Numbered from the stretch's first letter, positions 25,157 to 34,885 are shown. The stretch: 64,000 bases of DNA from Frigididesulfovibrio sp031551885 (GCA_031551885.1 JAVBMX010000028.1:44135-108134); one strand, 5' to 3'. Numbers and translations are program-made. The notes: generated by a model from the sequence alone, not told the origin.

Positions 25157-25774
25157 CTACAAATCTCCGGGATCCGGGGGAGGCAGGCCTTTGAAGCCGA
25201 GGCCGACGTAGAAGGTTTCCATGCTTTCGGAACGGGAACTTGCGGGTTTGAAGGATTTCACCGTGGCGAAGTGCTTGCGCATGGCTTCGGTGAGGGCTTT
25301 GACGTCCGGTCCCATGAAGACCTTGACCACAAAGCCGCCTCCCTTTAACAGATGGAGGAGGGCGACCGCAAGAGCCTCTTCGCACAGGGCCGCGCTGCGG
25401 GCCTGATCCGTGCCCCGGTGCCCGGTGGTGCTGGGGGCCATGTCGGAAACGACCAGATGGAAGGGGCCGCTTTCCGCAAGCACCGCTTCGAATTCGGGCG
25501 AGCGGGAAAACACGTCCTCTTGATAAAAGCGCGCCTGGGAGGAGAAATTCGTTTGGGTGGACTGGATGTCCGCGCCGATGACCAGGCCTTTTTCGCCCAC
25601 CCGTTCGGCCGCGAACAAGGTCCATGAACCGGGGGCGGCGCCGAGATCCAGAACCCGCATGCCGGGCTTGAACAGGCGAAAGCGGGCGTCGAGCTCCTTG
25701 AGTTTGTACACCGAACGGGCAGGGTAGTTTTCCTGCTTGGCTTTGAGGAAGAAATGATCGCGGTATTTTTTCAT
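25157..25774 (-). CDS. rlmE: 23S rRNA 2'-O-uridine methyltransferase RlmE (FtsJ)
   Basis: Methylates U2552 of 23S rRNA late in large-subunit assembly. 205 aa. SAM-binding motif I is VLDLGAAPGSWT. Catalytic K-D-K-E residues fit YPARSVYKLKELD (Lys), VVSDMAP (Asp), GGFVVKVF (Lys) and SSRSESMETFYVG (Glu). It starts MKKYRDHFFLKAKQENYPAR, typical of the family. It heads the leftward group and is divergent from the glycosyltransferase at 25835. Confidence 0.94.
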   Translation of the reverse strand: MKKYRDHFFLKAKQENYPARSVYKLKELDARFRLFKPGMRVLDLGAAPGSWTLFAAERVGEKGLVIGADIQSTQTNFSSQARFYQEDVFSRSPEFEAVLAESGPFHLVVSDMAPSTTGHRGTDQARSAALCEEALAVALLHLLKGGGFVVKVFMGPDVKALTEAMRKHFATVKSFKPASSRSESMETFYVGLGFKGLPPPDPGDL

Positions 25775-25834
25775 CGCTTGATGCGCTCCGGCAAAGTCAT
25801 ATAGTATACCTCACAACGACGTCGGAGCCAAGCC

Positions 25835-26992
25835 ATGTCTTTCCCCTCTCGAATCATCCTGCCCGACAGCGGGAAAAACCTGCTGCGACGGGAACTTGCG
25901 GCGGCTTTTGCCGCGCTTGGCCTTCAGGTTGCGCGCGTGGACCCGGCCGTCATCACCGACGTGGAGCGCCCCGAAGGGCTTGCGCGGCTTTTGGAAAGCG
26001 GCCCGGCGCTTTTGCTGAGCATCAACTTTCAGGCCTTGGAGCGGCCGCGTCCGGTGCTGGAAGCCTTGGAGCGCGCCGGTTCGCGGGCGGCGGTCTGGTG
26101 TGTGGACAACCCCTGGAACATTTTGGCCGGGGTGCGCGATCCAAGCTGGAAGAGCATTCCTTTTTTTGTTGTCGACAAAAGTTTTGTCGAACCGTTGCGT
26201 CGGGCCGGGGCCGAGAAGGTCTTTCATCTGCCGTTGGCGGCTTGTCCGGAGCTGTTTGGCGATCCCTGCCCGCCCGACCTCTCTGAAATTGCGCCCCTGG
26301 CCTTTGTGGGGCGTTTGGCTTTTCCCGGCAAAGAAACGTTTTTCGCGGGCATCGAATTACCGCCGGAGCCGCTGCGCGAGGCGGAAGCGCTGTCGGCCGC
26401 CGGAGGCCGACCGGACTTTTTGTGGTGGAGCGAACGCCTGGGGGGCGATCCGGCTTTGTTCTGGCCGGGGAAAAAGGCCCGCCCGGCGGCCTTGGGGGCG
26501 GAAATCTGCAATGTTCGGCTACGGACGGCGAGTCTTGTGGCGGCGGCCGAGGTCGGTGCCGAACTTGCCGGAGGCGGCCCGGGGTTGGATATTTTCGGTG
26601 ATGCGCCCGAGCATCCGCCCGCCGGGGTTCGCGCCCATCCGCCCGTGGATTACTACACGCGTCTGCCCGGCATCTACCGCAAAGCCAGATACAGTCTGTG
26701 CTGCACGAGCCTGCTCTTGCCTCACGGATTGAATCAGCGTCATTTCGATATTTGGGCGGCAGGCGGGATGTGCTTGACGGACAACACGCCCGGACTGGAC
26801 CTGTTCCCCGAGGAACTGACCCGTTCAACAACGTTTACGCGGCCGGAAGCAATTCCCGCTGTGGTTCGCGCGCTGGAAAAGATGCCGGAAGCGGCCCGCG
26901 CCGCCCTGATTCATGAACGCCGGAGTTTTCTGATTGCCGAACATACCTACGGGCATCGAGCGCGGACCATCCTGGAGGCGTGCGGGGCGTAA
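25835..26992 (+). CDS. CgeB-like glycosyltransferase
   Basis: 385 aa. The C-terminal half has the CgeB/DUF3880-type glycosyltransferase signature: YYTRLPGIYRKARYSLCCTS, NQRHFDIWAAGGMCLTDNTPGLDLF. The N-terminal half is a Rossmann-like fold (LLLSINFQALERPRPVLEALE, AVWCVDNPWNIL). Similar proteins in Desulfovibrio relatives are often near flagellar or surface-modification genes, so a role in protein or surface glycosylation is plausible. No TM segment. GGAG precedes the ATG at 25835. It is followed after 35 bases by a membrane protein. Confidence 0.75.
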   Translation: MSFPSRIILPDSGKNLLRRELAAAFAALGLQVARVDPAVITDVERPEGLARLLESGPALLLSINFQALERPRPVLEALERAGSRAAVWCVDNPWNILAGVRDPSWKSIPFFVVDKSFVEPLRRAGAEKVFHLPLAACPELFGDPCPPDLSEIAPLAFVGRLAFPGKETFFAGIELPPEPLREAEALSAAGGRPDFLWWSERLGGDPALFWPGKKARPAALGAEICNVRLRTASLVAAAEVGAELAGGGPGLDIFGDAPEHPPAGVRAHPPVDYYTRLPGIYRKARYSLCCTSLLLPHGLNQRHFDIWAAGGMCLTDNTPGLDLFPEELTRSTTFTRPEAIPAVVRALEKMPEAARAALIHERRSFLIAEHTYGHRARTILEACGA

Positions 26993-27027
26993 CCCGCACA
27001 CGCTCTTTTCTTTCACGGAGACCATGC

Positions 27028-27885
27028 ATGATATTGGAAACGACGGCGGCCTGTTATGATCATATCCGCGAATACTGGGAGCGCCCCCAGGTTTCGCGGC
27101 GGATTTCCCTGATCCTCATGGTGGTGTTCTGCTTGGCGGGCGCGGGAATATTTTTGAATTCCCTGGGGGTGATCCCGGCCGCCCTGGCCCCCTTTGTGCC
27201 GACCGATCCCTTTTACGCCATTCGGCTGGCCTTTTCCCTGATCCTTGGGGTGGAGGTTCTGGAGCTTATCTTTGCCATATCGGACTCGGTTTCCCTGGCC
27301 GTGGGCAAACAGCTTGAAATCATGGCCCTGTTGCTGCTCCGGGAGTCGTTCACCGACATCAGTCTGTTGCCCGTTTCCATCTCGCTGGAGAACGACTGGT
27401 TCATTCTTATGCAGGTCGGCTCGACGGCCGTGGCCGGATTGTTGCTGTTTTCTTTTCGTCGGCTGTTTGAACGCTGGCACTGCGCACTGGGGTACGGCAA
27501 TGTCGAGCGGTACATCTGCAGCAAGAAGTGCATTTCGCTTTTTCTGCTGCTGACCTTTTTCGCGGCCGGCGGATACGACCTCTACAATATCTTCCTGCTC
27601 GGCGGAAAATCCGCCTTCTTCCACATTTTCTACACGGCCCTGATTTTCACCGACATTCTTCTTGTTCTTGTCGGACAGTACTTCGCCCCGTCGTTTCAAG
27701 CCACGTTCCGTAACTCGGGCTATGCGGTCAGTACGTTGCTGATGCGCATCGCCATCGGCTCGCCGCACCATATCGGCGCGTTGCTTTGCGTGTTTGCCGG
27801 GCTGTACTTGCTGTCGCTGGCCTGGCTCGTCTCTCGTTTTACCGGAAAAGCGCGTAAAGCGACCGCCCCGCCGTCGGTCGAGTAA
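27028..27885 (+). CDS. Integral membrane protein of unknown function
   Basis: 285 aa with about seven hydrophobic segments, including ISLILMVVFCLAGAGIFLNSLGVIP, YAIRLAFSLILGVEVLELIFAI, STAVAGLLLFSF, CISLFLLLTFFAAGGYDLYNIF, FYTALIFTDILLVLVGQYF and HHIGALLCVFAGLYLLSLAWLV. No family is recognised. The ATG at 27028 follows CGGAG; an upstream start at 26980 would overlap the previous gene. It is probably co-transcribed with the CgeB-like gene. Confidence 0.7.
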   Translation: MILETTAACYDHIREYWERPQVSRRISLILMVVFCLAGAGIFLNSLGVIPAALAPFVPTDPFYAIRLAFSLILGVEVLELIFAISDSVSLAVGKQLEIMALLLLRESFTDISLLPVSISLENDWFILMQVGSTAVAGLLLFSFRRLFERWHCALGYGNVERYICSKKCISLFLLLTFFAAGGYDLYNIFLLGGKSAFFHIFYTALIFTDILLVLVGQYFAPSFQATFRNSGYAVSTLLMRIAIGSPHHIGALLCVFAGLYLLSLAWLVSRFTGKARKATAPPSVE

Positions 27886-28070
27886 GCCCCGACGACCCGT
27901 AGGTCATACGGCGTTTGGGCATGTAAAGCCGGCTCTTACGGGGCGGACATGAAGCGACGGCGGTCGACTTGTTGGTGCTGCTGTCATCTGGAAGCGCTGC
28001 TGCAAACGATGGCCTCGACGGAAAACGGAAAGCGTCTCTTTACGAGGCTCGATGAAAATTTTGCGCTGAG

Positions 28071-28105
28071 AAAAGCCCCGCTTCGTTGTGCGAAGCGGGG
28101 CTTTT
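28071..28105. terminator. Bidirectional terminator
   Basis: A perfect 15-bp stem AAAAGCCCCGCTTCG (28071-28085) / CGAAGCGGGGCTTTT (28091-28105) with a 5-base loop. It serves the convergent membrane-protein and binding-protein genes. Confidence 0.92.
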
Positions 28106-28127
28106 ACCGGATGTGCGAGAGAAAGGC

Positions 28128-28874
28128 TTATTCCGCGCCAATCCACTTTTTACGCAGTTCTTTGTCGATACCCTTGGCTTTGACGGCCGCGATGCCCTTG
28201 TTGAGCAACTCGACAACCTTGGTGTTGCCTTTGTCCACGGCAAAACCGTAGTATTCCGGGACATTGGCGGGGAGCACCACGGCCACGTGCATTTTTTCCC
28301 CATAGTCTTTGTTGGCCAGGATGTAGTTGGTGGCCGTGGGGTCGTCGCAAACCACGCCGTCAAGCCGACCGGCGGACAGGGCTTCCATGGCCATGCCGAT
28401 TTCATCGAAGCTCTTGGCCTTCACGCCCGAAGCTTTGGTGATGGCCATGAAACCGGTGGTGCCGATTTGCGCACCCAGGGTTTTGCCGTCCATGTCGGCC
28501 AGGCTTTTCAGCGTTACGCCTTTAGGGGTGACCACGGCCTGGCGCACTTCATAGTAGGGCTCGGAGAAATCCATGACTTTGGCCCGCTCCGGGGTGATGG
28601 TCACGGACGAAGAAATCACGTCGTATTTTTTGCTCTTCAGGCCGGAAAAGATCCCGTCCCAGGCCACGCTCTTGTGCTCGACCTTGAAGCCGGCCTCTTT
28701 GGCCACGGCGTCGATGTAGTCGACGGAGTAACCGACGATTTTACGGTTTTCATCCATAAATTCCATGGGCGGCCAAGTGGCGTCGTGGGCCACGCGCAGA
28801 ACGATTTCTTCGGCCATGGCGTTGGTCGCGCAGATAATCATGATGCCGAGGGCCGTAAGCCAGGTCTTGAGCAT
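28128..28874 (-). CDS. Amino-acid ABC transporter periplasmic binding protein
   Basis: 248 aa: a signal peptide (LKTWLTALGIMIICATNAMA) followed by a family 3 solute-binding domain: VLRVAHDATWPPMEFMDENRKIVGYSVDYIDAVAKEAGF, DGIFSGLKSKKYDVISSSVTITPERAKVMDFSEPYYE. This is typical of polar-amino-acid (Gln/His/Arg-type) uptake proteins. The ATG at 28874 follows AAGGAG. No ATPase or permease is adjacent; a matching pair lies at 50.5-52.1 kb. The neighbouring APC permease suggests an amino-acid transport region. Confidence 0.9.
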   Translation of the reverse strand: MLKTWLTALGIMIICATNAMAEEIVLRVAHDATWPPMEFMDENRKIVGYSVDYIDAVAKEAGFKVEHKSVAWDGIFSGLKSKKYDVISSSVTITPERAKVMDFSEPYYEVRQAVVTPKGVTLKSLADMDGKTLGAQIGTTGFMAITKASGVKAKSFDEIGMAMEALSAGRLDGVVCDDPTATNYILANKDYGEKMHVAVVLPANVPEYYGFAVDKGNTKVVELLNKGIAAVKAKGIDKELRKKWIGAE

Positions 28875-28929
28875 GACGTTCTCCTTCAAGATGCTGTGTT
28901 GTTGGGGCCGGCGTTGCCGGTTGAAAACA

Positions 28930-30312
28930 TTACGCGTTTTTCTTCAAGTGTTTCTTGGCCACATAGCTCAATGCGACGAGGGCGACCCAGCAGGGGGCGA
29001 GAATAACGGCGGGGTATTCGCCGAGTTCCCACAGGATGTAGAGAACCACGGCCATGAAGGCCAGGCAGAGGTAGTTGCTGAACGGGTGCCAGAAGGCTTT
29101 GAACACCAGTTTTTCGCCTTGGCGGACTTTTTCGGCGCGGAACTTCAGGTGGGTCAGGCTGATCATGGCCCAGTTGATCACCAGGGCGGCCACAACCAGC
29201 GACATAAGTACACCGAGGGCCGAGGCCGGGATTAGGTAATTGAGCCCCACACAGATCAGCGTCGCCCCGGAAGAAATGAGCAGCGAATACACCGGCACGC
29301 CTTTGGCGCTGACCTTGGTGAGCGCTTTCGGCGCATTGCCCTGAAGCGCCAGACCATAGAGCATCCGGCTGTTGCAATACACGCAGCTGTTGTAGACCGA
29401 AAGGGCGGCCGTCAGCACCACCAGGTTGAGCAGGTGGGCGGCGGCGGGGATGCCGATGAGGTCGAAAATCTTCACAAAGGGGCTGGCCGACATGGCCGCG
29501 GCCCAGTTGGTTTTGTCTACGGGCGTGCCGAGCATGCTCCAGGGATACAGAGCCAGCAGCACAACCAGCGCGCCGACATAAAAAATCAAGATTCGGTAGA
29601 TGACCTGATTCACGGCTTTGGGAATGGTTTTTTGCGGGTTGTCCGTTTCGGCCGCGGCGATGCCGACCAGTTCCAGACCGCCGAATGAGAACGCGACCAC
29701 GGCCAGAGAGATGAACACGCCGTGCCACCCTTTGGCGAAAAAGCCGCCGTGGGTCCAGAGGTTCGAAATGCCGGCCTGTTCACCCGCGTGTCCGCTCAAG
29801 AGGAGGAAGGCCCCCAGGGCAATCATGGCGAGAATGGCGACAACCTTGATGGAGGCGAACCAGAACTCCAGTTCCCCGAAAAGGCCCACATGGGCCATGT
29901 TGATGGCGTTGATCAGCAGGAAAAAAAAGGCCGTGGTCTGCCACGGTTCTATGGATGGGAACCAATACTGAACGAAAACGGCCACGGCGGTCAGTTCCGA
30001 CATGCCCACGAGCACATAGAGTATCCAGTAGTTCCAGCCGGAAAGCAGACCGGGGAAGTCCCCCCAATATTTGTGGGCCAGGTTGCTGAACGAGCCGGCA
30101 ACGGGTTCCTGGGCCATCATCTCACCGAGCTGGCGCATGATCAAAAAGGCGATGAAGCCGCCGATGGAATAACTGAGAATAACCGCCGGGCCGGCCATTT
30201 GGATGGTTCCGGCGGAGCCGAGGAACAGTCCGGTGCCGATGGCCCCTCCAAGGGCGATCAGCTGGACGTGTCGGTTTTTGAGGGCTCGTTTGAGATCGCG
30301 ATCGCTGCTCAT
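28930..30312 (-). CDS. APC-superfamily amino acid permease
   Basis: 460 aa, 12 predicted helices. The N-terminal family motif is ALKNRHVQLIALGGAIGTGLFLGSAG, followed by FSFGGLELVGIAAAETDNPQKTIPKAVNQV, the amino-acid/GABA permease (AAT family, like AroP/AnsP/CycA) consensus. The ATG at 30312 follows AAAGG; a longer frame is unsupported. Substrate is not set by sequence. The C-terminal lysines (AKKHLKKNA) follow the positive-inside rule. It probably is transcribed before the binding protein. Confidence 0.9.
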   Translation of the reverse strand: MSSDRDLKRALKNRHVQLIALGGAIGTGLFLGSAGTIQMAGPAVILSYSIGGFIAFLIMRQLGEMMAQEPVAGSFSNLAHKYWGDFPGLLSGWNYWILYVLVGMSELTAVAVFVQYWFPSIEPWQTTAFFFLLINAINMAHVGLFGELEFWFASIKVVAILAMIALGAFLLLSGHAGEQAGISNLWTHGGFFAKGWHGVFISLAVVAFSFGGLELVGIAAAETDNPQKTIPKAVNQVIYRILIFYVGALVVLLALYPWSMLGTPVDKTNWAAAMSASPFVKIFDLIGIPAAAHLLNLVVLTAALSVYNSCVYCNSRMLYGLALQGNAPKALTKVSAKGVPVYSLLISSGATLICVGLNYLIPASALGVLMSLVVAALVINWAMISLTHLKFRAEKVRQGEKLVFKAFWHPFSNYLCLAFMAVVLYILWELGEYPAVILAPCWVALVALSYVAKKHLKKNA

Positions 30313-30529
30313 AGGGGCGCCTTTTGCTGAGGGGTGAGGGAGGAATGACCGCCCGGACGATAGCAGAAAGCGCAGGCCCTGAAAAGAGCGGGCCACAGGC
30401 GGAGGCTGTCGATGATCTCCGGTTGTTTCAGCGGGTTGGAGGGAAATACGGATTGTGGCGGTGGGAAATATCCCGCCGGTCATATTGGTGGGGACGACCG
30501 GCAGGGTAAAATGGCGCCCTTGTTCGGCG

Positions 30530-31195
30530 TCAGCGCCGGCGAATTTCGTAGATCACTTTCGATTCCCAAAGATGCCGCAAATCTTTTCTGTCGAAGGCAA
30601 GCAGGTTTTGCGCATCAAAATTGAGCAGGTACGGGGAGCGGTCCAACATGTCGATGACGCCGGAAGGTTGGGTAAAAGCCGTTGTCGATGTGGCGAAGAT
30701 CAATTCGTCTTTATCCACGGAAATCAACTTCATGACGCCGTAAGCGTGTTCCCGCGCATCCCCGTCATTGCTTTCATTGAAGCCGCTTTCCGGGATGGCC
30801 GCGAGATCGACGACATAAAGATCGTGGCGTTGCGGGGAAGCCAGAAGGGCGGCCGAGCCGGTGCCCCAGAGGGTAAGCCAGGCGACGACGCACGCGGCGG
30901 ATATGAGCAGGGTCGCCAGAAACAACGTCCAGCTCCATTTTCTGGCGAAAGGAATGTTGTCCTTGGGCCAATAGTTTTGGGACTCCCGCAGATCCAGGAC
31001 CATGCGGACGCCGCAGACGCCGCATTCCGCTCCGTATTCCCGATTGGCGACCCAGGCGCACAATCCGCTTATTCCCTTGTATTTATAGCGAAGCGTGGCG
31101 GTGAACGTCGAGGCTCGGCCGCAGACCGGGCAAACCCGTTCCCCCAGATTTTCCAAAATGGCGATCCCCTCGCCGCGCCCCCGTGTCTTACCCAT
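30530..31195 (-). CDS. Zinc-ribbon membrane protein of unknown function
   Basis: 221 aa. A cytoplasmic N-terminal zinc ribbon has CPVC (22/25) and CGVC (58/61); one TM helix (about 88-110, WTLFLATLLISAACVVAWLTLW); then an extracytoplasmic domain with HDLYVVDLAAIPESGF and YGVMKLISVDKDELIFATSTTA, ending YEIRRR. The ATG at 31195 was chosen because it follows GAGGA and matches the paralogue's start (MGK-R-RG). A tandem homologue next door is frameshifted. No known family recognised. Confidence 0.7.
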   Translation of the reverse strand: MGKTRGRGEGIAILENLGERVCPVCGRASTFTATLRYKYKGISGLCAWVANREYGAECGVCGVRMVLDLRESQNYWPKDNIPFARKWSWTLFLATLLISAACVVAWLTLWGTGSAALLASPQRHDLYVVDLAAIPESGFNESNDGDAREHAYGVMKLISVDKDELIFATSTTAFTQPSGVIDMLDRSPYLLNFDAQNLLAFDRKDLRHLWESKVIYEIRRR

Positions 31196-31344
31196 GAATA
31201 TGTTCCTCAATTATATGACGGCCTGCCAAGAGATTGCCGGATCCGCCGCGGTCGGAATGAACATCGACCGTACTTACGAGTGCTTTTTCACAGCGCCGAT
31301 TTGAAAAATGAAAATCATCATACCCGCAAAAGCCCTCAAGAGCT

Positions 31345-31982
31345 TCAGCGCCGCCGTATCTCGGAGATGATACCGTCCCGCCGCAGTTGCGTCACCTTTT
31401 CTTTACTCAAGACCAGGGGGTATGCCTCATCGAACGTAAAACTTATCCGAGAGAATCCACTTTGTCTGTCGACTGCAGTTGTCGAGATGACAAAGACCAA
31501 CTCGTCATTTGCTACTTCGGTCAATCGCATCAGACCATAGGCGTGCCCTTTTCGGGCAACTCCCGACTCGTCCGTATCGAATCCACTGTCCGGCACAGCG
31601 GCAAGGTCGACAACATACACATCATGCTTTGGGGAGAAGCGAGATAGGCCGCCGTCCGCTCGCTCTGGGCTCTGTTTGAAGCGACGGTGGAACCAATAAT
31701 GATGAACAGCAGAACGACAAAAGGAACCCACCCCCACTGCCGGTAGAATGGGATGGAGGCTTTGGGCCAGCGATGCTTGGATTCTTCTTTGTCCAAGATG
31801 AGGCAATTGCCGCAACCGGCACATTCCGCGACATATTCGCGCTGAGAGATCCAGCTGCACAGATACCAGAGATGTCTATAGCGATAAAACAGTTTGGCCG
31901 TGAACGCCGCCATGTTGCCGCACGACGGGCATTCCTTTTCCCCCAGATCTTGGAGGACGGAGAACCCCCGCCGCTTCCCCAT
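31345..31982 (-). pseudogene. Frameshifted paralogue of the zinc-ribbon membrane protein
   Basis: It aligns with the gene at 30530-31195 over its full length, but in two frames. Residues with MGKRRGFSVLQDLGEKECPSC, CAGCGNC and the TM segment are in the first frame up to AAYLASPQ. The rest, HDVYVVDLAAVPDSGFDTDE through IISEIRRR, is in another. The break is at about 31628-31634 on a CCCCAAA run, best explained by loss of one base. It could be a recent mutation, a sequencing error or, less likely, slippage. Confidence 0.75.
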
Positions 31983-32114
31983 AAAATAAGCATGGTATCC
32001 CCCCGGGACGTGCTGTTGAAAAAACGATTTCCGGCCTCAACCGTTGCGGGCGACCCTGAGGTCCCTCCCGGAACCGCCGCGGAGAAAGCCGGAAATCGTC
32101 GTACTCAGTTTGAA

Positions 32115-33554
32115 TTAGTCGCGCAGAATCATCTCCCGCGCGGCCTTGGTTTCGTCCAGGCGGCGCACGGGCAACGTCACGGGCGCGTCGTGCAGGGCCT
32201 GGGGATTGGTTTTGGCCAGGTCGACCAGGGCGATCAGGTCGTCGCAGAACCGGTCGAGGGTTTCTTTGCTTTCCGTTTCCGTGGGCTCGAACATCAAGCA
32301 TTCCTTGACGATGAGCGGGAAGTAGATGGTCGGCGCATGAAACCCTTTGTCCAGCAAGCCCTTGGCCAGATCCAGAGCCGAGGTGTTCTCCACCATCGGG
32401 GGCACGGCCGAAGCCACGAACTCGTGCATGCAGATGCGGTCGTACGGAATGGACAGGTGGTTTCTCAGACGGGCCAGCATATAGTTGGCGTTGAGCACCG
32501 CGTAGTCCGAGGCGCGCTTCAGGCCGTTGCCGCCCAAGCGCAGCATATAGGCCAGGGCCCGCATGTAGATGGTGAAGTTCCCGAAGTGGGGCGTGACTTT
32601 GCCGATGCTCTGGGGCAGGTCGTGGTTCAGGCCGAAGGTGCCGTCGGCCTTTTTGACCACCCGGGGACCGGGCAGGAAGGGCACGAGCTTTTCGGAAACG
32701 CCCACGGGACCGGAACCGGGGCCGCCGCCGCCGTGCGGGGTGCCCATGGTTTTGTGCAGGTTCAGGTGGACCACGTCAAAGCCCACGTCGCCGGTGCGCA
32801 TCCGGCCCATGATGGCGTTGAAGTTGGCTCCGTCGTAGTACAGCAGGGCGTCCACGGCGCGGAGCTTTTCCACGATGCGGGGCAGGTGCCGCTCGAACAG
32901 GCCCAGGGTATTGGGGCAGGTCATCATCAGACCGGCCACGGAGTCGTCCAGGGCCGCTTCCAGGGCCTCGGGGTCGACCATGCCGTCTTTGGAGACGATG
33001 TTGACCACTTCGTACCCGGCCAGGGCGGCCGTAGCCGGGTTGGTGCCGTGGGCGGCATCCGGGCAGATGATCTTGGTTTTCTTGTTGCCCTTGGCCCGAT
33101 GATAGGCGGCGATGAGCAGAATGCCCGTGAGCTCGCCCTGGGCGCCGGCCATGGGGTGCATGGTGAAGGCGCTCATGCCCGTGACTTCCTGGAGCAGTTG
33201 CTCGGTTTTCCACACGGCCTCAAGGCAGCCCTGGGTCAGGGCTTCGCCGCCTTCAAGTTGGGCGGCCATGGGGTGGGTGTTCAGAAAGCCCGGCGTGGAA
33301 GAGGCGTATTCCGTGAACTTGGGGTTGTACTTCATGGTGCACGACCCCAGCGGATAGAAGTTCGTGTCCACGGAGTAGTTCTTCTGCGAAAGCAGGGTGA
33401 AGTGGCGCACCACGTCCAGTTCCGAAAGTTCGGGCAGGGCCGGGCGTTTGCCCCGCAGCAGCCCTTGGGGGAGCATGTCGGCGGCGGATTTTTCCGGCTT
33501 GGGCGGGAGAACCCCGGTGCGGCCGGGAACGGAAGCGGCAAATACGGTCTTCAT
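32115..33554 (-). CDS. gcvPB: Glycine dehydrogenase (decarboxylating) subunit 2
   Basis: C-terminal half of split P-protein; PLP-dependent decarboxylation of glycine onto the lipoyl arm of GcvH. 479 aa. The PLP lysine lies in VVHLNLHKTMGTPHGGGGPG; other family motifs are YPLGSCTMKYNPK and FTMHPMAGAQGELTG. It overlaps gcvPA by 4 bases. The start at 33554 agrees with the coupled ATG. Confidence 0.96.
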   Translation of the reverse strand: MKTVFAASVPGRTGVLPPKPEKSAADMLPQGLLRGKRPALPELSELDVVRHFTLLSQKNYSVDTNFYPLGSCTMKYNPKFTEYASSTPGFLNTHPMAAQLEGGEALTQGCLEAVWKTEQLLQEVTGMSAFTMHPMAGAQGELTGILLIAAYHRAKGNKKTKIICPDAAHGTNPATAALAGYEVVNIVSKDGMVDPEALEAALDDSVAGLMMTCPNTLGLFERHLPRIVEKLRAVDALLYYDGANFNAIMGRMRTGDVGFDVVHLNLHKTMGTPHGGGGPGSGPVGVSEKLVPFLPGPRVVKKADGTFGLNHDLPQSIGKVTPHFGNFTIYMRALAYMLRLGGNGLKRASDYAVLNANYMLARLRNHLSIPYDRICMHEFVASAVPPMVENTSALDLAKGLLDKGFHAPTIYFPLIVKECLMFEPTETESKETLDRFCDDLIALVDLAKTNPQALHDAPVTLPVRRLDETKAAREMILRD

Positions 33555-34885
33555 AGGGCACCTCGCAGAGCGGCGGCAAACGCGGCGATGTTGGCGGGAG
33601 TTGTTTTTTCCGTGCAGGCCGTGAGCAGGACGTTGTCCATGCCTTTGTACCAGCGGCCGAGGGGAATGCCGGCCAGGATTTTCCTGTCCGCCAAAGCTTT
33701 GACCACCTGAGCGGCCGGCTTGGGCAGAACCACGGCGAACTCCTGCCCGTAGGGGGCGTCGTTCAAGAGCTTCACGCCGGGCAGGGCGGTCAGGGCGGCG
33801 GCCGTTTCGCGGGCGCGCTGCATGGACAGCTCGGCAGTGCGGGTCAGGCCTTCAGGCCCGAGCAGGCAGACGTGGATCAAGCTGCGCAGGGCGCAGAGAG
33901 CCTGGTTGGAGCAGATGTTCGAGGTGGCCTTGGCCCGGCGGATGTGCTGTTCGCGGGCCTGGAGGGTGAGCACGTAGCCGGTTTCGCCGTTCAGGTCGGT
34001 GGTCCGACCCACAATACGGCCGGGGAATTGGCGGACCATTTCCTTGCTGCAGGTCATGATGCCCAGGTAGGGACCGCCGAACGACGGAGCCATGCCTAAG
34101 GTCTGACCGTCGGCAACGGCCACGTCCGCGCCCATTTCACCGGGGCTTTTCAGGACCGAGGCCATGACCGGAGCCACCGAGATGATTCCGATGCCGCCTT
34201 TGGCCTTCACGGTCGCGAAAGCTTCCGTGTAGTCATGCACCGTGCCGAAGAAGGTCGGGTTTTGGACCATGAGCGCGGCGACCTCGTCGTTCACGGCCGC
34301 TTTCAGGGCGTTCAGGTCGGAAGCTCCGTTCGCGTGGGAAATGATGCGAAGTTCCGCATCCACGTTGGCGGTCAGCGTCCCGAGCATAATCCGATACAAG
34401 GGGTTGATCGCCTCATCGACCAGAATCACCCGGCGCTTGGTGGCGCGCAGGCTCATCATCGCGGCTTCGAACAGGGCCGAGCCGCCGTCGTAAACCGAGG
34501 CGTTGGCCACATCCATGTCCATGAGCCGGCACATGGCGCTTTGGTATTCAAAAATGGCCTGCAGGGTGCCTTGGGCCGCTTCGGGTTGGTAGGGGGTGTA
34601 AGCGGTGTAGAACTCGCCCCGCGAGGTCAGGGCGTCCACGGCCTTGGACACGGCGTGGTCGTACACGCCGCCGCCCAGGAAAGACACGCAGTCCGCCGCC
34701 GGGTTGGCCGCCGCCATGCGTTCCATGGCCGCAACGGTTTCGTGCTCGCTCAACCCGAGGGGCAGGTCGAAGCTTTTGGGCTGCATATCCGGCCGGATGT
34801 CGGCAAAAAGCTCGTCGATGCCGGATACGCCGATGCGTTGCAGCATGGCGGCGGTGTCTTCCGGCGAATGGGGAATAAAGGGCAT
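33551..34885 (-). CDS. gcvPA: Glycine dehydrogenase (decarboxylating) subunit 1
   Basis: N-terminal half of split P-protein, 444 aa, forming the heterotetramer with GcvPB. Typical motifs: MPFIPHSPEDTAAMLQRIGV, SFLGGGVYDHAVSKAVDAL, FYTAYTPYQPEAAQGTLQAIFEYQ and ASVYDGGSALFEAAMMS. It lies between gcvH and gcvPB. A 177-base gap separates it from gcvH; that gap carries the 12-bp palindrome CCGTTGCAACGG but no gene. Confidence 0.96.
   Translation of the reverse strand: MPFIPHSPEDTAAMLQRIGVSGIDELFADIRPDMQPKSFDLPLGLSEHETVAAMERMAAANPAADCVSFLGGGVYDHAVSKAVDALTSRGEFYTAYTPYQPEAAQGTLQAIFEYQSAMCRLMDMDVANASVYDGGSALFEAAMMSLRATKRRVILVDEAINPLYRIMLGTLTANVDAELRIISHANGASDLNALKAAVNDEVAALMVQNPTFFGTVHDYTEAFATVKAKGGIGIISVAPVMASVLKSPGEMGADVAVADGQTLGMAPSFGGPYLGIMTCSKEMVRQFPGRIVGRTTDLNGETGYVLTLQAREQHIRRAKATSNICSNQALCALRSLIHVCLLGPEGLTRTAELSMQRARETAAALTALPGVKLLNDAPYGQEFAVVLPKPAAQVVKALADRKILAGIPLGRWYKGMDNVLLTACTEKTTPANIAAFAAALRGAL

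Noticed and set aside
31773..33710. 645-codon open frame on the plus strand
   Set aside because: Antisense to gcvPB and the pseudogene; glycine/valine/histidine-rich low-complexity translation with no recognisable domain.
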